NCBI RefSeq assembly: GCF_003050935.1
Contig: NZ_QAOX01000002.1
Location: 1 to 64,000, forward strand
Direction of reading: 5' to 3'
Source: Luteibacter sp. OK325
Lineage (GTDB): Bacteria > Pseudomonadota > Gammaproteobacteria > Xanthomonadales > Rhodanobacteraceae
DNA: 64,000 bases
The notes under the pieces were generated by a model. That model worked only from the letters and a program-made list of their open reading frames with translations. It did not search any database and was not told the DNA's origin. The translations under genes were made by a program, and so were the position numbers. Every line of letters starts with the position of its first letter. Within the stretch, counting starts at the first letter, position 1. Of the stretch, positions 51,496-60,472 are shown piece by piece.

Positions 51496-51956
51496 GACTT
51501 GCTCCTTGTCGTGGTACGTCCTGATTGGGCTGCCACCGTATTCCCGAGTGTGGCGCATCGTACATATGCCGTAAGTTGTAGGCGCGATTAGCGATATTCG
51601 GCCACTGACGATCGAAAGGCCCAGCCCGTCGCACATTCACGAATCAATCACCCGTTATCGATTAGCTAAGCCAGTGTCGATGCTCGAGGCGCCGGAACCG
51701 CCATAAGGCACACGACTTCACAAGCACATCGGTTCGTTCAGCGCTAACGGAAATGGCGAGGAGGACGCATGCAACGATTCGTGCCTGGTTTTTAGGACAA
51801 CACCCCATGGTCGGGTAGTTGTCCGTGTGCTGGAATACGCAGCCGATATCCGGCCACCGCGCGTATCCCACGCCAGCTCCCCCTTTCCCATGGCGTATCA
51901 GGGCTGCCGTTCACGCATTCCTGCGTGACGCACTTGAACATTGAAGGAATACCATC
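51496..51956. other. 461-base intergenic region between divergent genes
   Basis: Between the repeat-protein operon (minus) and the autotransporter gene (plus). It should carry both promoters. A 69-codon open frame on the minus strand at 51662-51871 lacks a ribosome-binding site and coding character. No terminator, repeat or RNA gene is apparent. Base composition is visibly lower in GC than in the genes on either side. Confidence 0.4.
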
Positions 51957-54446
51957 ATGCATGCATTTTCATGCGGCTTGCCCGTGCGTAAGCACCTGTG
52001 CGCGGTTATCGCCATCGCTTGTGCGCTCCCGGCCTTTTCGGCACGCGGCGGCACCGTTACCGGTGCAGGCAATAGTGCCATCGTCAATACGAATTCACCT
52101 GTCGAGACGTGGACCGCTCTCGACCACGCGGCGCTCGTCGTCGACGGAGGGCAGCTACTGCGCACGGTCGTCGACACCGGTGCGACGCTCACCATGACGA
52201 ACGGCACGGCCAGTGCCACGACCAATCTGTTCGGAGCCGCCGTTGAGCTTCACGATGGCGCAACGGCGACGATTACTGGCTCGCGCTTGGTCAACGATTC
52301 GACGGGCCGGGGTCTTAGCTTGCAGGGCGCAGCGCCGTCGAGCGCAACGCTGCTCGGTTCGACCGTCACCGGCGGTACCGATGGAATACTTCTCTCCGGT
52401 GGTGGCACGTTGACGCTGGACCAGGCTACGCGCTCGGAAGGCACGTTGACGACGGCATCCGGTGTGCGCATCTCCAACGGTACGGCGAACATCCTTGGCG
52501 GGTCGACCGCCTACGGACAGCAGAACGGCATCATCATTGCGGATGACACCCGGGGCATCAGCGACCTCGGTCGCCTCGTCGTCGTCGACGCATCCGCCTC
52601 GGTCGGCGTTACGGGAAGCGCGATCCGCGTGCAGGATATTTCGGGTCCGACTCGTCCCAATGTTGCCTCGATCGAGTTGCGCAACGGTGCGAAGCTTGTC
52701 GGCGGCAATGGTGTCGCCATCGAGGCACTAACTCAGACTGAAGTGACCGTTGGTATCGAGGGAAGCCACATCTCCGGCGACATGCTCGCCGTCGACGATG
52801 GTGTCCTGGACATCAACCTCAACGATTCGGGCGCCGCTATCACGGGCCGGATGATCGCTGTCAACGCAATGACGCAGGCGGCGGGCTCTACCTGGAATGT
52901 CACCGGCGATTCCGATCTGCGCGCCTATACGTTGAATGGCGGCACCCTTGCATTCCAGCCCGGGACGGATGGTAGTCATCGCGCCACCACCGTCCACGGC
53001 GATCTCGCCGGCAGCGGCGGCACGATTGCGTTCAACACGGTGATGAACGAGGGCGGCGCATTGGCGTCGCAGGCCACCGACCGGCTACTTATCGAGGGCA
53101 ATGTCACGACGACGGGGCCGGTCGCGATCGTGGTGACTCCTTCGGGCGTCGGCGCATCGTCGGACCGCAACACGAACGGTCTGGTCGGTGCCGACGAGGG
53201 CATTTCGCTGATCCAGGTGGCCGGTACGTCGCGTGCCGATGCCTTCGTCCTGCGCGGCGGCTACGTGGCTGTCGGCCCGTACTCGTATACCTTGCACGCA
53301 TTCGGCCCCGGCACGACGGACCAGGCGCAGAACGCCCTGGCGACAGGGTCGCTCAATTGGGACTACCGCCTGGGCGCCGTGTACGTTTGCCAGACGGATT
53401 GCGATCCGGTCGATCCGACGACACCGCCGGTCGATCCTGGTGAGCCGCCGGTCGATCCGATCGACCCGCCGCCGGGTGGTCGCGTCGCCGTCGTGCCGCA
53501 GCTGCCTTCGTATCTATCTGCCCCGGCCGCCCTGCTGACGTACGGCGACATGATGAATGACGGATTGCACCAGCGTCTGGGCGATCTGCGCACGGGAACA
53601 TCCCACGATCCGATCGGCGGCGAGGTCTTCGCACGTTACCTCGGCGGCCAGCTCCGCTACTCGTCCAACCTCTCGTTCCAGCGTTACGGCTACGATTTCG
53701 ACCAGCAGGTGAACGCACTGCAGGTGGGTGGCAGCCTCATCGCGCTCGACGGCGACAACGGTACGTTGCGTGCGGGTTGGGCTGCTGACCACGGCACAAC
53801 GCGTGTCACGCCCAAGGCGGCGGATGGCAACAGCTCGGCGAAGTACCGCGCCAATGGCATGTCCGCCTGGATCACTTGGCAGCAGGGCAACGGTCTTTGG
53901 GTGGATGGGGTGCTCGGTTCCACGAGCTACAGCGGCGACGTGGGGACCGACCTGCGCGGTGCGGACGTCGGGCGCGTGCGTGCGAATGGCTGGACCATGT
54001 CGGTGGAGACGGGCATGCCGTTCGCACTTGGCAACGATTGGACCGTCGAGCCGCGATTTCAGCTGAAGCACCAGTCGCTGAACTTTCGCGACTTCACCGA
54101 CGGCGATGGACTGGACGTGCGTCTGGGCACGGCGAAGCAGACGAGTGCGACGCTGGGTGGACGCATCATGCGCACCGCCAATCGGGTGTTCATGCCGTAT
54201 GCCAACCTCGACCTGACGCATACGAGCAACGGCGACCCGAATGCGGATGTGTCGAGCGCCGATTGGGATCTCTCGCAACGCTTCGGTTCGGGTCGCGTCG
54301 GGAATGCTTATAAAGTGGCAGCGGGCGCGGTCAGCCAGCTAAGCGAGCATGTGCAGGTTTACGGCGAGGGCACGTATCAGCACTTCGTCGGCAGTTACGG
54401 CATGCAGGGTTGGGCAGGGAACGTAGGTATTCGCGTTACGTTCTGA
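51957..54446 (+). CDS. type Va autotransporter
   Basis: 829 residues. An extended basic signal peptide (cleaved near residue 28, ALPAFSA) is followed by a pertactin-like passenger of right-handed beta-helix character, rich in Gly, Thr, Ser and Asn, at about 30-475. A proline-rich spacer at about 480-505 repeats PPVDP. The C-terminal 280 residues form the autotransporter beta-barrel (YLGGQLRYSSNLSFQRYGYD, GWAADHGTTRVT, LGGRIMRTANRVFMPYANLD) ending in Phe after GNVGIRV, the classical BAM signal. The passenger is presumably surface-exposed, an adhesin candidate; no catalytic motif is seen. GAAGGA precedes the ATG. Confidence 0.9.
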   Translation: MHAFSCGLPVRKHLCAVIAIACALPAFSARGGTVTGAGNSAIVNTNSPVETWTALDHAALVVDGGQLLRTVVDTGATLTMTNGTASATTNLFGAAVELHDGATATITGSRLVNDSTGRGLSLQGAAPSSATLLGSTVTGGTDGILLSGGGTLTLDQATRSEGTLTTASGVRISNGTANILGGSTAYGQQNGIIIADDTRGISDLGRLVVVDASASVGVTGSAIRVQDISGPTRPNVASIELRNGAKLVGGNGVAIEALTQTEVTVGIEGSHISGDMLAVDDGVLDINLNDSGAAITGRMIAVNAMTQAAGSTWNVTGDSDLRAYTLNGGTLAFQPGTDGSHRATTVHGDLAGSGGTIAFNTVMNEGGALASQATDRLLIEGNVTTTGPVAIVVTPSGVGASSDRNTNGLVGADEGISLIQVAGTSRADAFVLRGGYVAVGPYSYTLHAFGPGTTDQAQNALATGSLNWDYRLGAVYVCQTDCDPVDPTTPPVDPGEPPVDPIDPPPGGRVAVVPQLPSYLSAPAALLTYGDMMNDGLHQRLGDLRTGTSHDPIGGEVFARYLGGQLRYSSNLSFQRYGYDFDQQVNALQVGGSLIALDGDNGTLRAGWAADHGTTRVTPKAADGNSSAKYRANGMSAWITWQQGNGLWVDGVLGSTSYSGDVGTDLRGADVGRVRANGWTMSVETGMPFALGNDWTVEPRFQLKHQSLNFRDFTDGDGLDVRLGTAKQTSATLGGRIMRTANRVFMPYANLDLTHTSNGDPNADVSSADWDLSQRFGSGRVGNAYKVAAGAVSQLSEHVQVYGEGTYQHFVGSYGMQGWAGNVGIRVTF

Positions 54447-54471
54447 CATCGCTTCCCGTCATTAAAGCGGT

Positions 54472-54499
54472 CATGCCGTCCCGGGCTCGGGGCGGCATG
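54472..54499 (+). terminator. strong hairpin after the autotransporter gene
   Basis: CATGCCGTCCCG and CGGGGCGGCATG form a stem (11 pairs with one internal T/G mismatch) around a short loop, 26 bases after the autotransporter stop codon. Only a short GTCGTTT follows, so it is a likely but not classical intrinsic terminator. Confidence 0.6.
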
Positions 54500-54872
54500 G
54501 TCGTTTCCGAAGTCGACACCGTGGGGCCGCGTGCGAGGTGCGCTCTATGCATCCAGCGTCCTTATACGCACACTTGCTCAGTCCGGGGCGTCCTTGCCCT
54601 TTGGCATCCTTGCGCGGACTGAACCCGCCTTGCTCCCAGCAAGCTCCGTCGCGATTCCGTCGACTCGCCGCGGCCCTAGGTGTCGAAGCCAAAGCTAATC
54701 CCATGTAATTGCAAAGAAAATAGGTCGATGGTTGTAGGCGCCAACGTACGATTTCGGACACATGACGCGACAGGCTTTGCGATTATGTTGTCCGTCATTC
54801 AAAGAAAAGCGCGGTACGACGGGCTTGCAAAGGATACGTCAGGACTCACGAACGTCCGGAATCGGACAGTGT
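54500..54872. other. intergenic region, nothing recognisable
   Basis: About 370 bases between the autotransporter hairpin and the convergent secreted-protein gene. No open frame with coding character, no tRNA-like cloverleaf and no repeat is seen. The part around 54690-54800 is less GC-rich than its surroundings. Confidence 0.4.
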
Positions 54873-55595
54873 TCAGCGGATCGCGATGATCCAAAGAGCG
54901 GCGCCTTGCACGGGCGCGACAGTCCAGTGCACGCGATACGTGCCCGCGGCTTCTACTTGACGCCATGCGACTGCGCCTTGAACGCCGCTTTCGTCGGGCA
55001 ACTGGACGAAAGCATCGATCAGCTGAAAGCCGTCGCCCGGCGTCGCCGTCATGCTCTTGACCCCACCGTCGCCCCACCAGAAGGCCAGCAAGGTGGCCGG
55101 GCCGTCGACAGTAATCTCGTCGCTCGCCACGACCAGTGCCTTGTCTGCATAGTTCTGAGCGAAGGCCTGGATGCGAGACGCGTTGCGCACTTCGACGAAG
55201 GGCAGGGACAGTTCGCCCTTGGGCTCGCCGCGCTTGGTGATGGAGACGGTGTGTGCGGGCCCACCCTTTCCCGCGCTTGCCACATAGGCCTGTACGTTGA
55301 AGCGGTCGCCATAATCGGCATAAGTAAGGGGACGACCGAGCGACTTCCACCGGTTTCCGTAGGTATCGGCGGGCGAACCGTCATTACTGCTGTAACCAGC
55401 GTTGAAGATGACAAACACGCTACCGGTCGCCTGGGTATCCATGGCCGGTGTGACAGCCGGGCTTACACCGAGACCCTCGCCCTGACCAAGGAACACGTGT
55501 GCGCCGAGCGAGGGAGGCGCGGCATCGGCGGCGAAGGACATGGCGGGCGCTCCGAAGAGGAGCCCGGCGAGCGCGAACCGGCGTGCCTGGCGCAT
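54873..55595 (-). CDS. secreted hypothetical beta-rich protein
   Basis: 240 residues. Signal peptide MRQARRFALAGLLFGAPAM with cleavage near FAA-DA (residue about 23). The mature part is beta-rich: AHVFLGQGEGLGVSP, SVFVIFNAGYSSND, HTVSITKRGEPKGE, LLAFWWGDGGVK and WTVAPVQGAALWIIAIR at the end. No known family or catalytic motif. GGAGAACCTCG precedes the ATG at 55595; a longer open frame to 55886 has no such support. Divergent from the J-domain gene, with starts 78 bases apart, so they may share a regulatory region. Confidence 0.72.
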   Translation of the reverse strand: MRQARRFALAGLLFGAPAMSFAADAAPPSLGAHVFLGQGEGLGVSPAVTPAMDTQATGSVFVIFNAGYSSNDGSPADTYGNRWKSLGRPLTYADYGDRFNVQAYVASAGKGGPAHTVSITKRGEPKGELSLPFVEVRNASRIQAFAQNYADKALVVASDEITVDGPATLLAFWWGDGGVKSMTATPGDGFQLIDAFVQLPDESGVQGAVAWRQVEAAGTYRVHWTVAPVQGAALWIIAIR

Positions 55596-55673
55596 CGAGG
55601 TTCTCCAAAAGTTGTACTTGCAAGGGGCCCGGGCGTGGGCCACGCTTGCGGGGCAATTCAGCGGAGCCGCACG

Positions 55674-56174
55674 GTGGCTGACGAAACCGACTTTCTCGAC
55701 CTTTACGGCAAGCTCCGCCTGGAGCCGAACTGTACGTTGGCCGATTTCAAGCAGGCCTACCGTCGACACGTGGCCGCCTGGCATCCGGATCGCCGCCGCG
55801 GCAGCCGCGCCGACGCCCTTGCCGCCGCGCGCCTGCAACGCCTCACCGCTCAGTACAGCGCTGCCATGGAATTCCATCGGCGTCATGGTCGGTTGCCCGG
55901 AGCGGTGTCGTCGCCGCGCGTATCGGTGGTGGCAGCGAGTGCGGAATCGGTCGCATACCTCGAGAGCGACGCGCCTGCGGCGCCGTCTTCGGTCTCGTTC
56001 GAGGGTGCCGAGCGGTTCGAAGACACGCCCCTGCGCGGATGGCGAACCCGCTGGCTCTGGCTTGCGGCACTGGTCATCGTCGCCGTGGTCGCATGGTCGC
56101 TGATTCCGGCCGCTGGCTCGGAAGAAGACGATGCCTCGACCGATACGTCCGTCACGATGGCATCCACGCCTTAG
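55674..56174 (+). CDS. J-domain protein with C-terminal membrane helix
   Basis: 166 residues. The J domain occupies about residues 5-75: FLDLYGKLRLEPNCTLADFK, then AYRRHVAAWHPDRRRG with the essential HPD tripeptide, then a helix RLQRLTAQYSAAMEFHRRHG. A low-complexity Ser/Ala/Glu stretch leads to one TM helix, LWLAALVIVAVVAWSLIPA, and a short acidic tail. It should recruit and stimulate a DnaK/HscA-type Hsp70 at the inner membrane. Start is GTG at 55674 with GGAG 7 bases upstream. It ends overlapping the sugar transferase gene tail to tail by four bases. Confidence 0.82.
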   Translation: MADETDFLDLYGKLRLEPNCTLADFKQAYRRHVAAWHPDRRRGSRADALAAARLQRLTAQYSAAMEFHRRHGRLPGAVSSPRVSVVAASAESVAYLESDAPAAPSSVSFEGAERFEDTPLRGWRTRWLWLAALVIVAVVAWSLIPAAGSEEDDASTDTSVTMASTP

Positions 56175-57571
56175 CGAGCGCCGCGCCCGAACAACACCAC
56201 CTCGACGGTCTCGATCAGGATCACCATGTCGAGGAAGAGGTTGTGGTTCTTCACATAAAAGAGGTCGTACTTGAGCTTCTCGGCGGCGTCTTCCTCGGAG
56301 GCACCGTACGGGTAGCTGAGCTGCGCCCAGCCGGCGAGGCCCGGCTTGATGCTATGGCGCAGGTTGTAATAGCGGATCTTCGTTTCGAGGTCCGAGACGA
56401 ACTGCGGACGCTCCGGGCGCGGCCCGACGATGCTCATGTCACCCCGAATGACATTCCATAGCTGCGGCAGTTCATCGAAGCGCAGCTTGCGGCAGATCCG
56501 GCCGACGCGGGTAACGCGGTCGTCGTTGCTCTTGGCCCAGCGTGCCACGCCATCCATTTCAGCGTCGGTGCGCATGCTGCGAAACTTGTAGAGCCAGAAC
56601 GGACGGCCATGCTCGCCGACGCGCTCCTGCCGGTAAAAAATGGGCTGGCCGCGTCCTGATTCGACGCGAATGCATAGCACCACACCGAGCATGATCGGCC
56701 AGCAGAGCAGGGCGATCGCAAGCGCTGCCGTGATGTCGAAGGCGCGCTTCAGGAACACGGCAAGCGGCGAGGCGTTGAAGCCGCCGGAGAAAACCAGCCA
56801 AGACGGATCGAGCATGGTCAGCTGGACGCGGCCGGCTTCCCGTTCGACAAACGTGGTGAGGTCGGTGATCTGCACGCCGAGCTGGCGGCACGCGAGTAGG
56901 TCGTCCATCGGCAGGCTGCCACGGCGATCGTCCACGCCCACCACGATTTCGTTGAGGTGTTCGCGGCGCGCGAGCTGGGCCAGCGATTCGTTGCGAGCCA
57001 GCAACAGGTTCTCGGGCACCATCACCGTTTCGTTCGGGCCGCGCAGGTAGCCGACCAGGCAGAATCCGCGGCGGTCCGAGCGACGGCGCATACGGTTGTG
57101 GATTTGCGCTGCGCGTTGTCCCGCACCGAGCACGACGACGCGGCGCTTCAGTGATTCCATTTCCACCAGGCGCATGAACAGGCCGCGGAAGGCTGCCGTG
57201 GCGACGAAGGCGATGAGCAGCGCCATGCCGAGCACGCCGCGGCCGACATAGGCCTGGGGAATCACGTAGTAGCCGACGACCAGGGCTAGACCACCCAGAA
57301 TGAAAGCGATGGCGTGCCGGGCGAGCTGGCCACGCCAGCTCATGCGCAGGGTGGAGCGATATTCGCCCAGTGCCGCCATGCCCAGGAAGATCACCGCCGC
57401 GAACATCACCGCGCGAGCGGTGAGCGTCTGGTTCGATGCAGCCAGGTCGTCGGGGGAGGGTGCGAAGCGGATATACGCCGCGATGTTGAGCGAGGCGGCA
57501 AGCAACAGCAGTTCGCAGGCACCCATCAGGATGAGCCAGCGTACGATTGGCTGTCTGAAAAGACGGATCAT
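56171..57571 (-). CDS. EPS polyprenyl glycosylphosphotransferase (priming enzyme), PEP-CTERM-associated type
   Basis: 466 residues. Four N-terminal TM helices (about 10-130) are followed by a Rossmann-like CoA-binding-type domain ([29 protein letters not shown]). A further TM helix follows near 280-300 and then the bacterial sugar-transferase catalytic domain: [54 protein letters not shown]. It transfers hexose-1-P or HexNAc-1-P to undecaprenyl phosphate and so starts each EPS repeat unit. The two-part cytosolic layout matches the sugar transferase of exosortase-A loci. Strong GGAGGGG before the ATG. About 43 kb away from the export genes that it should serve. Confidence 0.9.
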   Translation of the reverse strand: MIRLFRQPIVRWLILMGACELLLLAASLNIAAYIRFAPSPDDLAASNQTLTARAVMFAAVIFLGMAALGEYRSTLRMSWRGQLARHAIAFILGGLALVVGYYVIPQAYVGRGVLGMALLIAFVATAAFRGLFMRLVEMESLKRRVVVLGAGQRAAQIHNRMRRRSDRRGFCLVGYLRGPNETVMVPENLLLARNESLAQLARREHLNEIVVGVDDRRGSLPMDDLLACRQLGVQITDLTTFVEREAGRVQLTMLDPSWLVFSGGFNASPLAVFLKRAFDITAALAIALLCWPIMLGVVLCIRVESGRGQPIFYRQERVGEHGRPFWLYKFRSMRTDAEMDGVARWAKSNDDRVTRVGRICRKLRFDELPQLWNVIRGDMSIVGPRPERPQFVSDLETKIRYYNLRHSIKPGLAGWAQLSYPYGASEEDAAEKLKYDLFYVKNHNLFLDMVILIETVEVVLFGRGAR

Positions 57572-57684
57572 CGTGTTCCCCTCCGCACGTTGTCCGAACG
57601 TGTCGATACATGGAGGCTAGGAACCCGGGCCCAATCTGTCGATTGCACTTCCGGTTTGCACACGGCTAGGCCAAACGGCTGTGT

Positions 57685-57724
57685 GATGCATCGATGTATC
57701 GCCCCCTGTAACACCCTCGTTACA
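57685..57724. promoter_or_regulatory. two adjacent palindromes upstream of the priming enzyme gene
   Basis: GATGCATCGATGTATC at 57685-57700 is a 16-base palindrome with one mismatched pair. TGTAACACCCTCGTTACA at 57707-57724 is a perfect TGTAAC/GTTACA repeat with a 6-base spacer. They lie 114-153 bases upstream of the glycosylphosphotransferase ATG and only 8 bases past the GMC gene's stop. A dimeric repressor or activator site is likely, though a weak transcription stop is not excluded. Confidence 0.5.
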
Positions 57725-57731
57725 CGCCGGG

Positions 57732-59399
57732 TCAGACGACGTCGAGAAGTACGCGCAACTGCTCGGCCAGACGCAGGCTGAGCGCTATGAGCGTAAAGGT
57801 CGGGAATGCCCAGCCACCCGTGGGGAACACCGAACTGCCCGCGACATGGAGATTGGCGACGCCATGGACCTTGCCCTGCGTATCGACGACACCTTGTGTC
57901 GCGTCTTCGGCCATGCGCGTCGTACCCATGTGGTGGGCTGTGCCATGCACTTGGGCGGGGCTGTTGGGATCGGTCGTCCACGCTGCGGCATCGAACCGCC
58001 CCGCGCAGGCCAGGGCCAGGCGCTGGCCGGTGAGCGCGCCGAGCATCCGATGCGTATGTCGGTCCAGCTCGGTCAGTCGCCAGTCCACGCGGACGCGACG
58101 TAAACCCAGCGCGTCGCGCGTGTCGTCGAGCATGATCCGGCTGTCGCGATTGGGCGCCTGCTCGAAGAAGCCGACCAGTTCCACGCGATCACTGCTCACC
58201 GTCGGTTTGTCGCCCACCTTTTGCGCCACCGCGCGGATCACATCGCCCAGGTGCAGGCCGAGGCGCATCGCGCTGATGGCAAGATTCTGTGGCATGGCGA
58301 GGGCCGCCGCGCCGCCGGGCCCGTTCTGTAGCGCAGCCGAAAGTCGCGCCTCGAGCAGGGTGGCCTCATCGCGCGTGGGTGGCCGCAAGGCTGCACGTAC
58401 CTCGCGCAGGGCACGGATGCCGCGTGGCACTTCGCCTTCGACGGCGAACGGATGCACGCGCGCATTCAGCGTGCGGTGCTTGCGCTGCGCTTCGAGCGAA
58501 AGGCCGATTTCAGAGGCGACCGATGCGCGTACCTTGCCGATGCTGCGCTCGTAGGGGCGGGTGAGGCGATCGGGACGTTCCGAACGGATGCTGCCGATGG
58601 CACCGCTGGGGTGATCCATGAAATAACGACCGACCAGATCGCGATCGTTGCCGAGGCCGTGAGTCGCCACGCTGTCCGAGAGCAACAGGATGCGAGCATT
58701 CTCGATACCGCCGGCGGCCAGCACGTAGTGCCGCGCACGCACATGACCACGTCGGCCGTCGAGTGAACCGATGGTGGCTTCGGTCACGGCACTCGCATTG
58801 TCCGTGGCGCGCAGTTCCATCACGTTGGCGTGCAGGAGCACGGTGATGTTCGAGGCCTGGGCAAGGGTGTCGCGGTAAGCCTCGCCGAAGGTGATCGGAC
58901 TGCGCGCGAAGATGAAATTGACCATGGCCTCGGGGTCGAGGTCGAGCGGCGCGCGTGGGGTCGGTCCCTCGAAGCTCCCGGGACCGAAGGCATGTGCCGG
59001 ATCGATATGGCAGAACTCCCGCGCTTTGGCGTACCAGGGCGCCAGGTCGGCGTAGCGCAAGGGCCAGCCGCTTTCGGGTACCCAGTCGCGTGGCTCGAGG
59101 TCGGTATCGGCCAGGGGAATGCAGCCGCCGCCCCAGAGTGTGCAGCTGCCACCGAACACGCGCATGCGCGATGTGCCGGCGTCGAAGGGGGCGCTACCCG
59201 CGGAGCTGCCCTCGTACAGTGACTGACTGCGATCCTCACCGGCCAGGCCACCGCCTTCGATAAGGCATACGGTGGTCGAGGTGCCGATGAAAGAGCGCGC
59301 AATAGCGATGCCAGCGGGGCCTGCGCCAATGACGCAGAGGTCCGCCTGATAGTCGGCAGCTGCCGACTTGTCGAGGTAGTCGATGATCACGGGGTGCAT
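57732..59399 (-). CDS. GMC-family FAD-dependent oxidoreductase
   Basis: 555 residues. The N-terminal dinucleotide motif CVIGAGPAGIAIARSF (residues about 22-37) binds FAD. MRVFGGSCTLWGGGCIPLA near residue 80-95 is the GMC FAD-contact segment. The C-terminal domain has AQVHGTAHHMGTTRMAEDAT with the His-His active-site region, then NLHVAGSSVFPTGGWAFPTF, the conserved FAD-pyrophosphate closing motif. GMC enzymes oxidise alcohols or sugars; here, beside EPS genes, a sugar hydroxyl or a pendant alcohol is plausible. ATG at 59399 gives the standard N-terminus. GGAG lies directly against it, an unusually short spacing, so translation may rely on coupling to the upstream epimerase 46 bases away. Confidence 0.85.
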   Translation of the reverse strand: MHPVIIDYLDKSAAADYQADLCVIGAGPAGIAIARSFIGTSTTVCLIEGGGLAGEDRSQSLYEGSSAGSAPFDAGTSRMRVFGGSCTLWGGGCIPLADTDLEPRDWVPESGWPLRYADLAPWYAKAREFCHIDPAHAFGPGSFEGPTPRAPLDLDPEAMVNFIFARSPITFGEAYRDTLAQASNITVLLHANVMELRATDNASAVTEATIGSLDGRRGHVRARHYVLAAGGIENARILLLSDSVATHGLGNDRDLVGRYFMDHPSGAIGSIRSERPDRLTRPYERSIGKVRASVASEIGLSLEAQRKHRTLNARVHPFAVEGEVPRGIRALREVRAALRPPTRDEATLLEARLSAALQNGPGGAAALAMPQNLAISAMRLGLHLGDVIRAVAQKVGDKPTVSSDRVELVGFFEQAPNRDSRIMLDDTRDALGLRRVRVDWRLTELDRHTHRMLGALTGQRLALACAGRFDAAAWTTDPNSPAQVHGTAHHMGTTRMAEDATQGVVDTQGKVHGVANLHVAGSSVFPTGGWAFPTFTLIALSLRLAEQLRVLLDVV

Positions 59400-59445
59400 C
59401 TCCAACGTGGTGTCTTGTGTTCTTGTTCTTGTTTTCCGGCGCGTC

Positions 59446-60456
59446 CTACGCCCGGTAGTAACCGCGGTACCAGTCCACGAACTTGCCCACACCCTCGCAG
59501 ACATCCACCTTCGGCAGGTATCCTGTGGCCTGGACGAGAGCGGAGACATTGGCCTCGGTGTCGGGCACGTCGCCGGCCTGCAGGGGCAGCATCTCCATCC
59601 GCGCCGTCTTTTTCAGGCACTTCTCAAGCACCCGGATGTACTGCATGAGCTCCACCGGCTTTTCGTTACCGATGTTGTAGATGCGGTACGGCGCGACGCC
59701 GCTGGAACCCGGGTCGGGTCGGTCGCCCGACCAGTTCGCATTTTTTTCGGGTATCTGGTCCAGCGTACGCAATACGCCTTCGACGATGTCGTCGACATAG
59801 GTAAAGCTGCGTTTGTGGTGCCCATGGTTGAACACCTGGATCGGCTCGCCGGCGAGGATCGCCCTGGTGAACAGGAACAGCGCCATGTCGGGTCGGCCCC
59901 AGGGGCCGTACACGGTGAAGAAGCGCAGGCCCGTGCATGGAACGCCGTAGAGATGCGCATAACTGTGCGCCATCTGCTCGTTGGCCTTCTTCGACGCCGC
60001 GTACAGCGTCAGGGGATGTTCGGTCGGTTGGTGTTCGGAGAACGGCATGCGCGTATCGGCGCCGTACACCGAGCTGGTCGATGCGAAAACCAGGTGCTCC
60101 ACATCGTGACGTCGGCAACCCTCGAGCACGTGCAGGAAGCCAGTGACATTGCTGGCGATATATACGTGCGGATTCTCGGCCGCATAGCGCACGCCCGCCT
60201 GCGCAGCGAGGTTGATCACCCGTTGCGGCTTGTGCGTGACGAAGGCATTTTCCACCGCATCGCGATCGGCGAGATCGGCATGGATATGGGTGTAGCCCGG
60301 CTTGTCGGCAAAACGCGCCAGGCGGGCCTTCTTCAGCTCCACGTCGTAGTAGTCGGAAAGACTGTCGAAGCCGATGACCTCGTCGCCACGCGCGAGCAGG
60401 CGCATGGCCACGTGGGAGCCGATGAAACCGGCCGTGCCGGTCACGAGCACTTTCAT
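59446..60456 (-). CDS. UDP-glucuronate/UDP-GlcNAcA 4-epimerase-type SDR
   Basis: 336 residues, extended SDR. MKVLVTGTAGFIGSHVAMRL is the NAD motif; DSLSDYYDVELKKARLARF is a signature of the UDP-glucuronate 4-epimerase (CapI/LspL/TviC) group. VFASTSSVYGAD and TLYAASKKANE carry the Ser and Tyr-x3-Lys, and FFTVYGPWGRPDMALFLFTR completes the active site. It should convert a UDP-uronic acid to its 4-epimer. It lies immediately downstream of the TviB-like dehydrogenase, the same pair that makes UDP-GalA or UDP-GalNAcA for acidic polymers. Whether the substrate is glucuronate or GlcNAc-uronate is not settled by sequence. Confidence 0.88.
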   Translation of the reverse strand: MKVLVTGTAGFIGSHVAMRLLARGDEVIGFDSLSDYYDVELKKARLARFADKPGYTHIHADLADRDAVENAFVTHKPQRVINLAAQAGVRYAAENPHVYIASNVTGFLHVLEGCRRHDVEHLVFASTSSVYGADTRMPFSEHQPTEHPLTLYAASKKANEQMAHSYAHLYGVPCTGLRFFTVYGPWGRPDMALFLFTRAILAGEPIQVFNHGHHKRSFTYVDDIVEGVLRTLDQIPEKNANWSGDRPDPGSSGVAPYRIYNIGNEKPVELMQYIRVLEKCLKKTARMEMLPLQAGDVPDTEANVSALVQATGYLPKVDVCEGVGKFVDWYRGYYRA

Positions 60457-60472
60457 GCTGGTCGGTCCGCGG

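Noticed and set aside
51662-51871. Possible 69-codon small gene in the gap before the autotransporter
   Set aside because: No ribosome-binding site or coding bias, and its N-terminus is not signal-like from the first start.
54680-54889. Short plus-strand frame in the gap after the autotransporter
   Set aside because: It runs into the opposite-strand secreted-protein gene and has no domain or ribosome-binding site.
57659-57683. Hairpin CACACGGC...GGCTGTGTG after the GMC gene as a terminator
   Set aside because: It is on the upstream side of the next start, mismatched, and has no T-run; kept only as background to the palindromes nearby.
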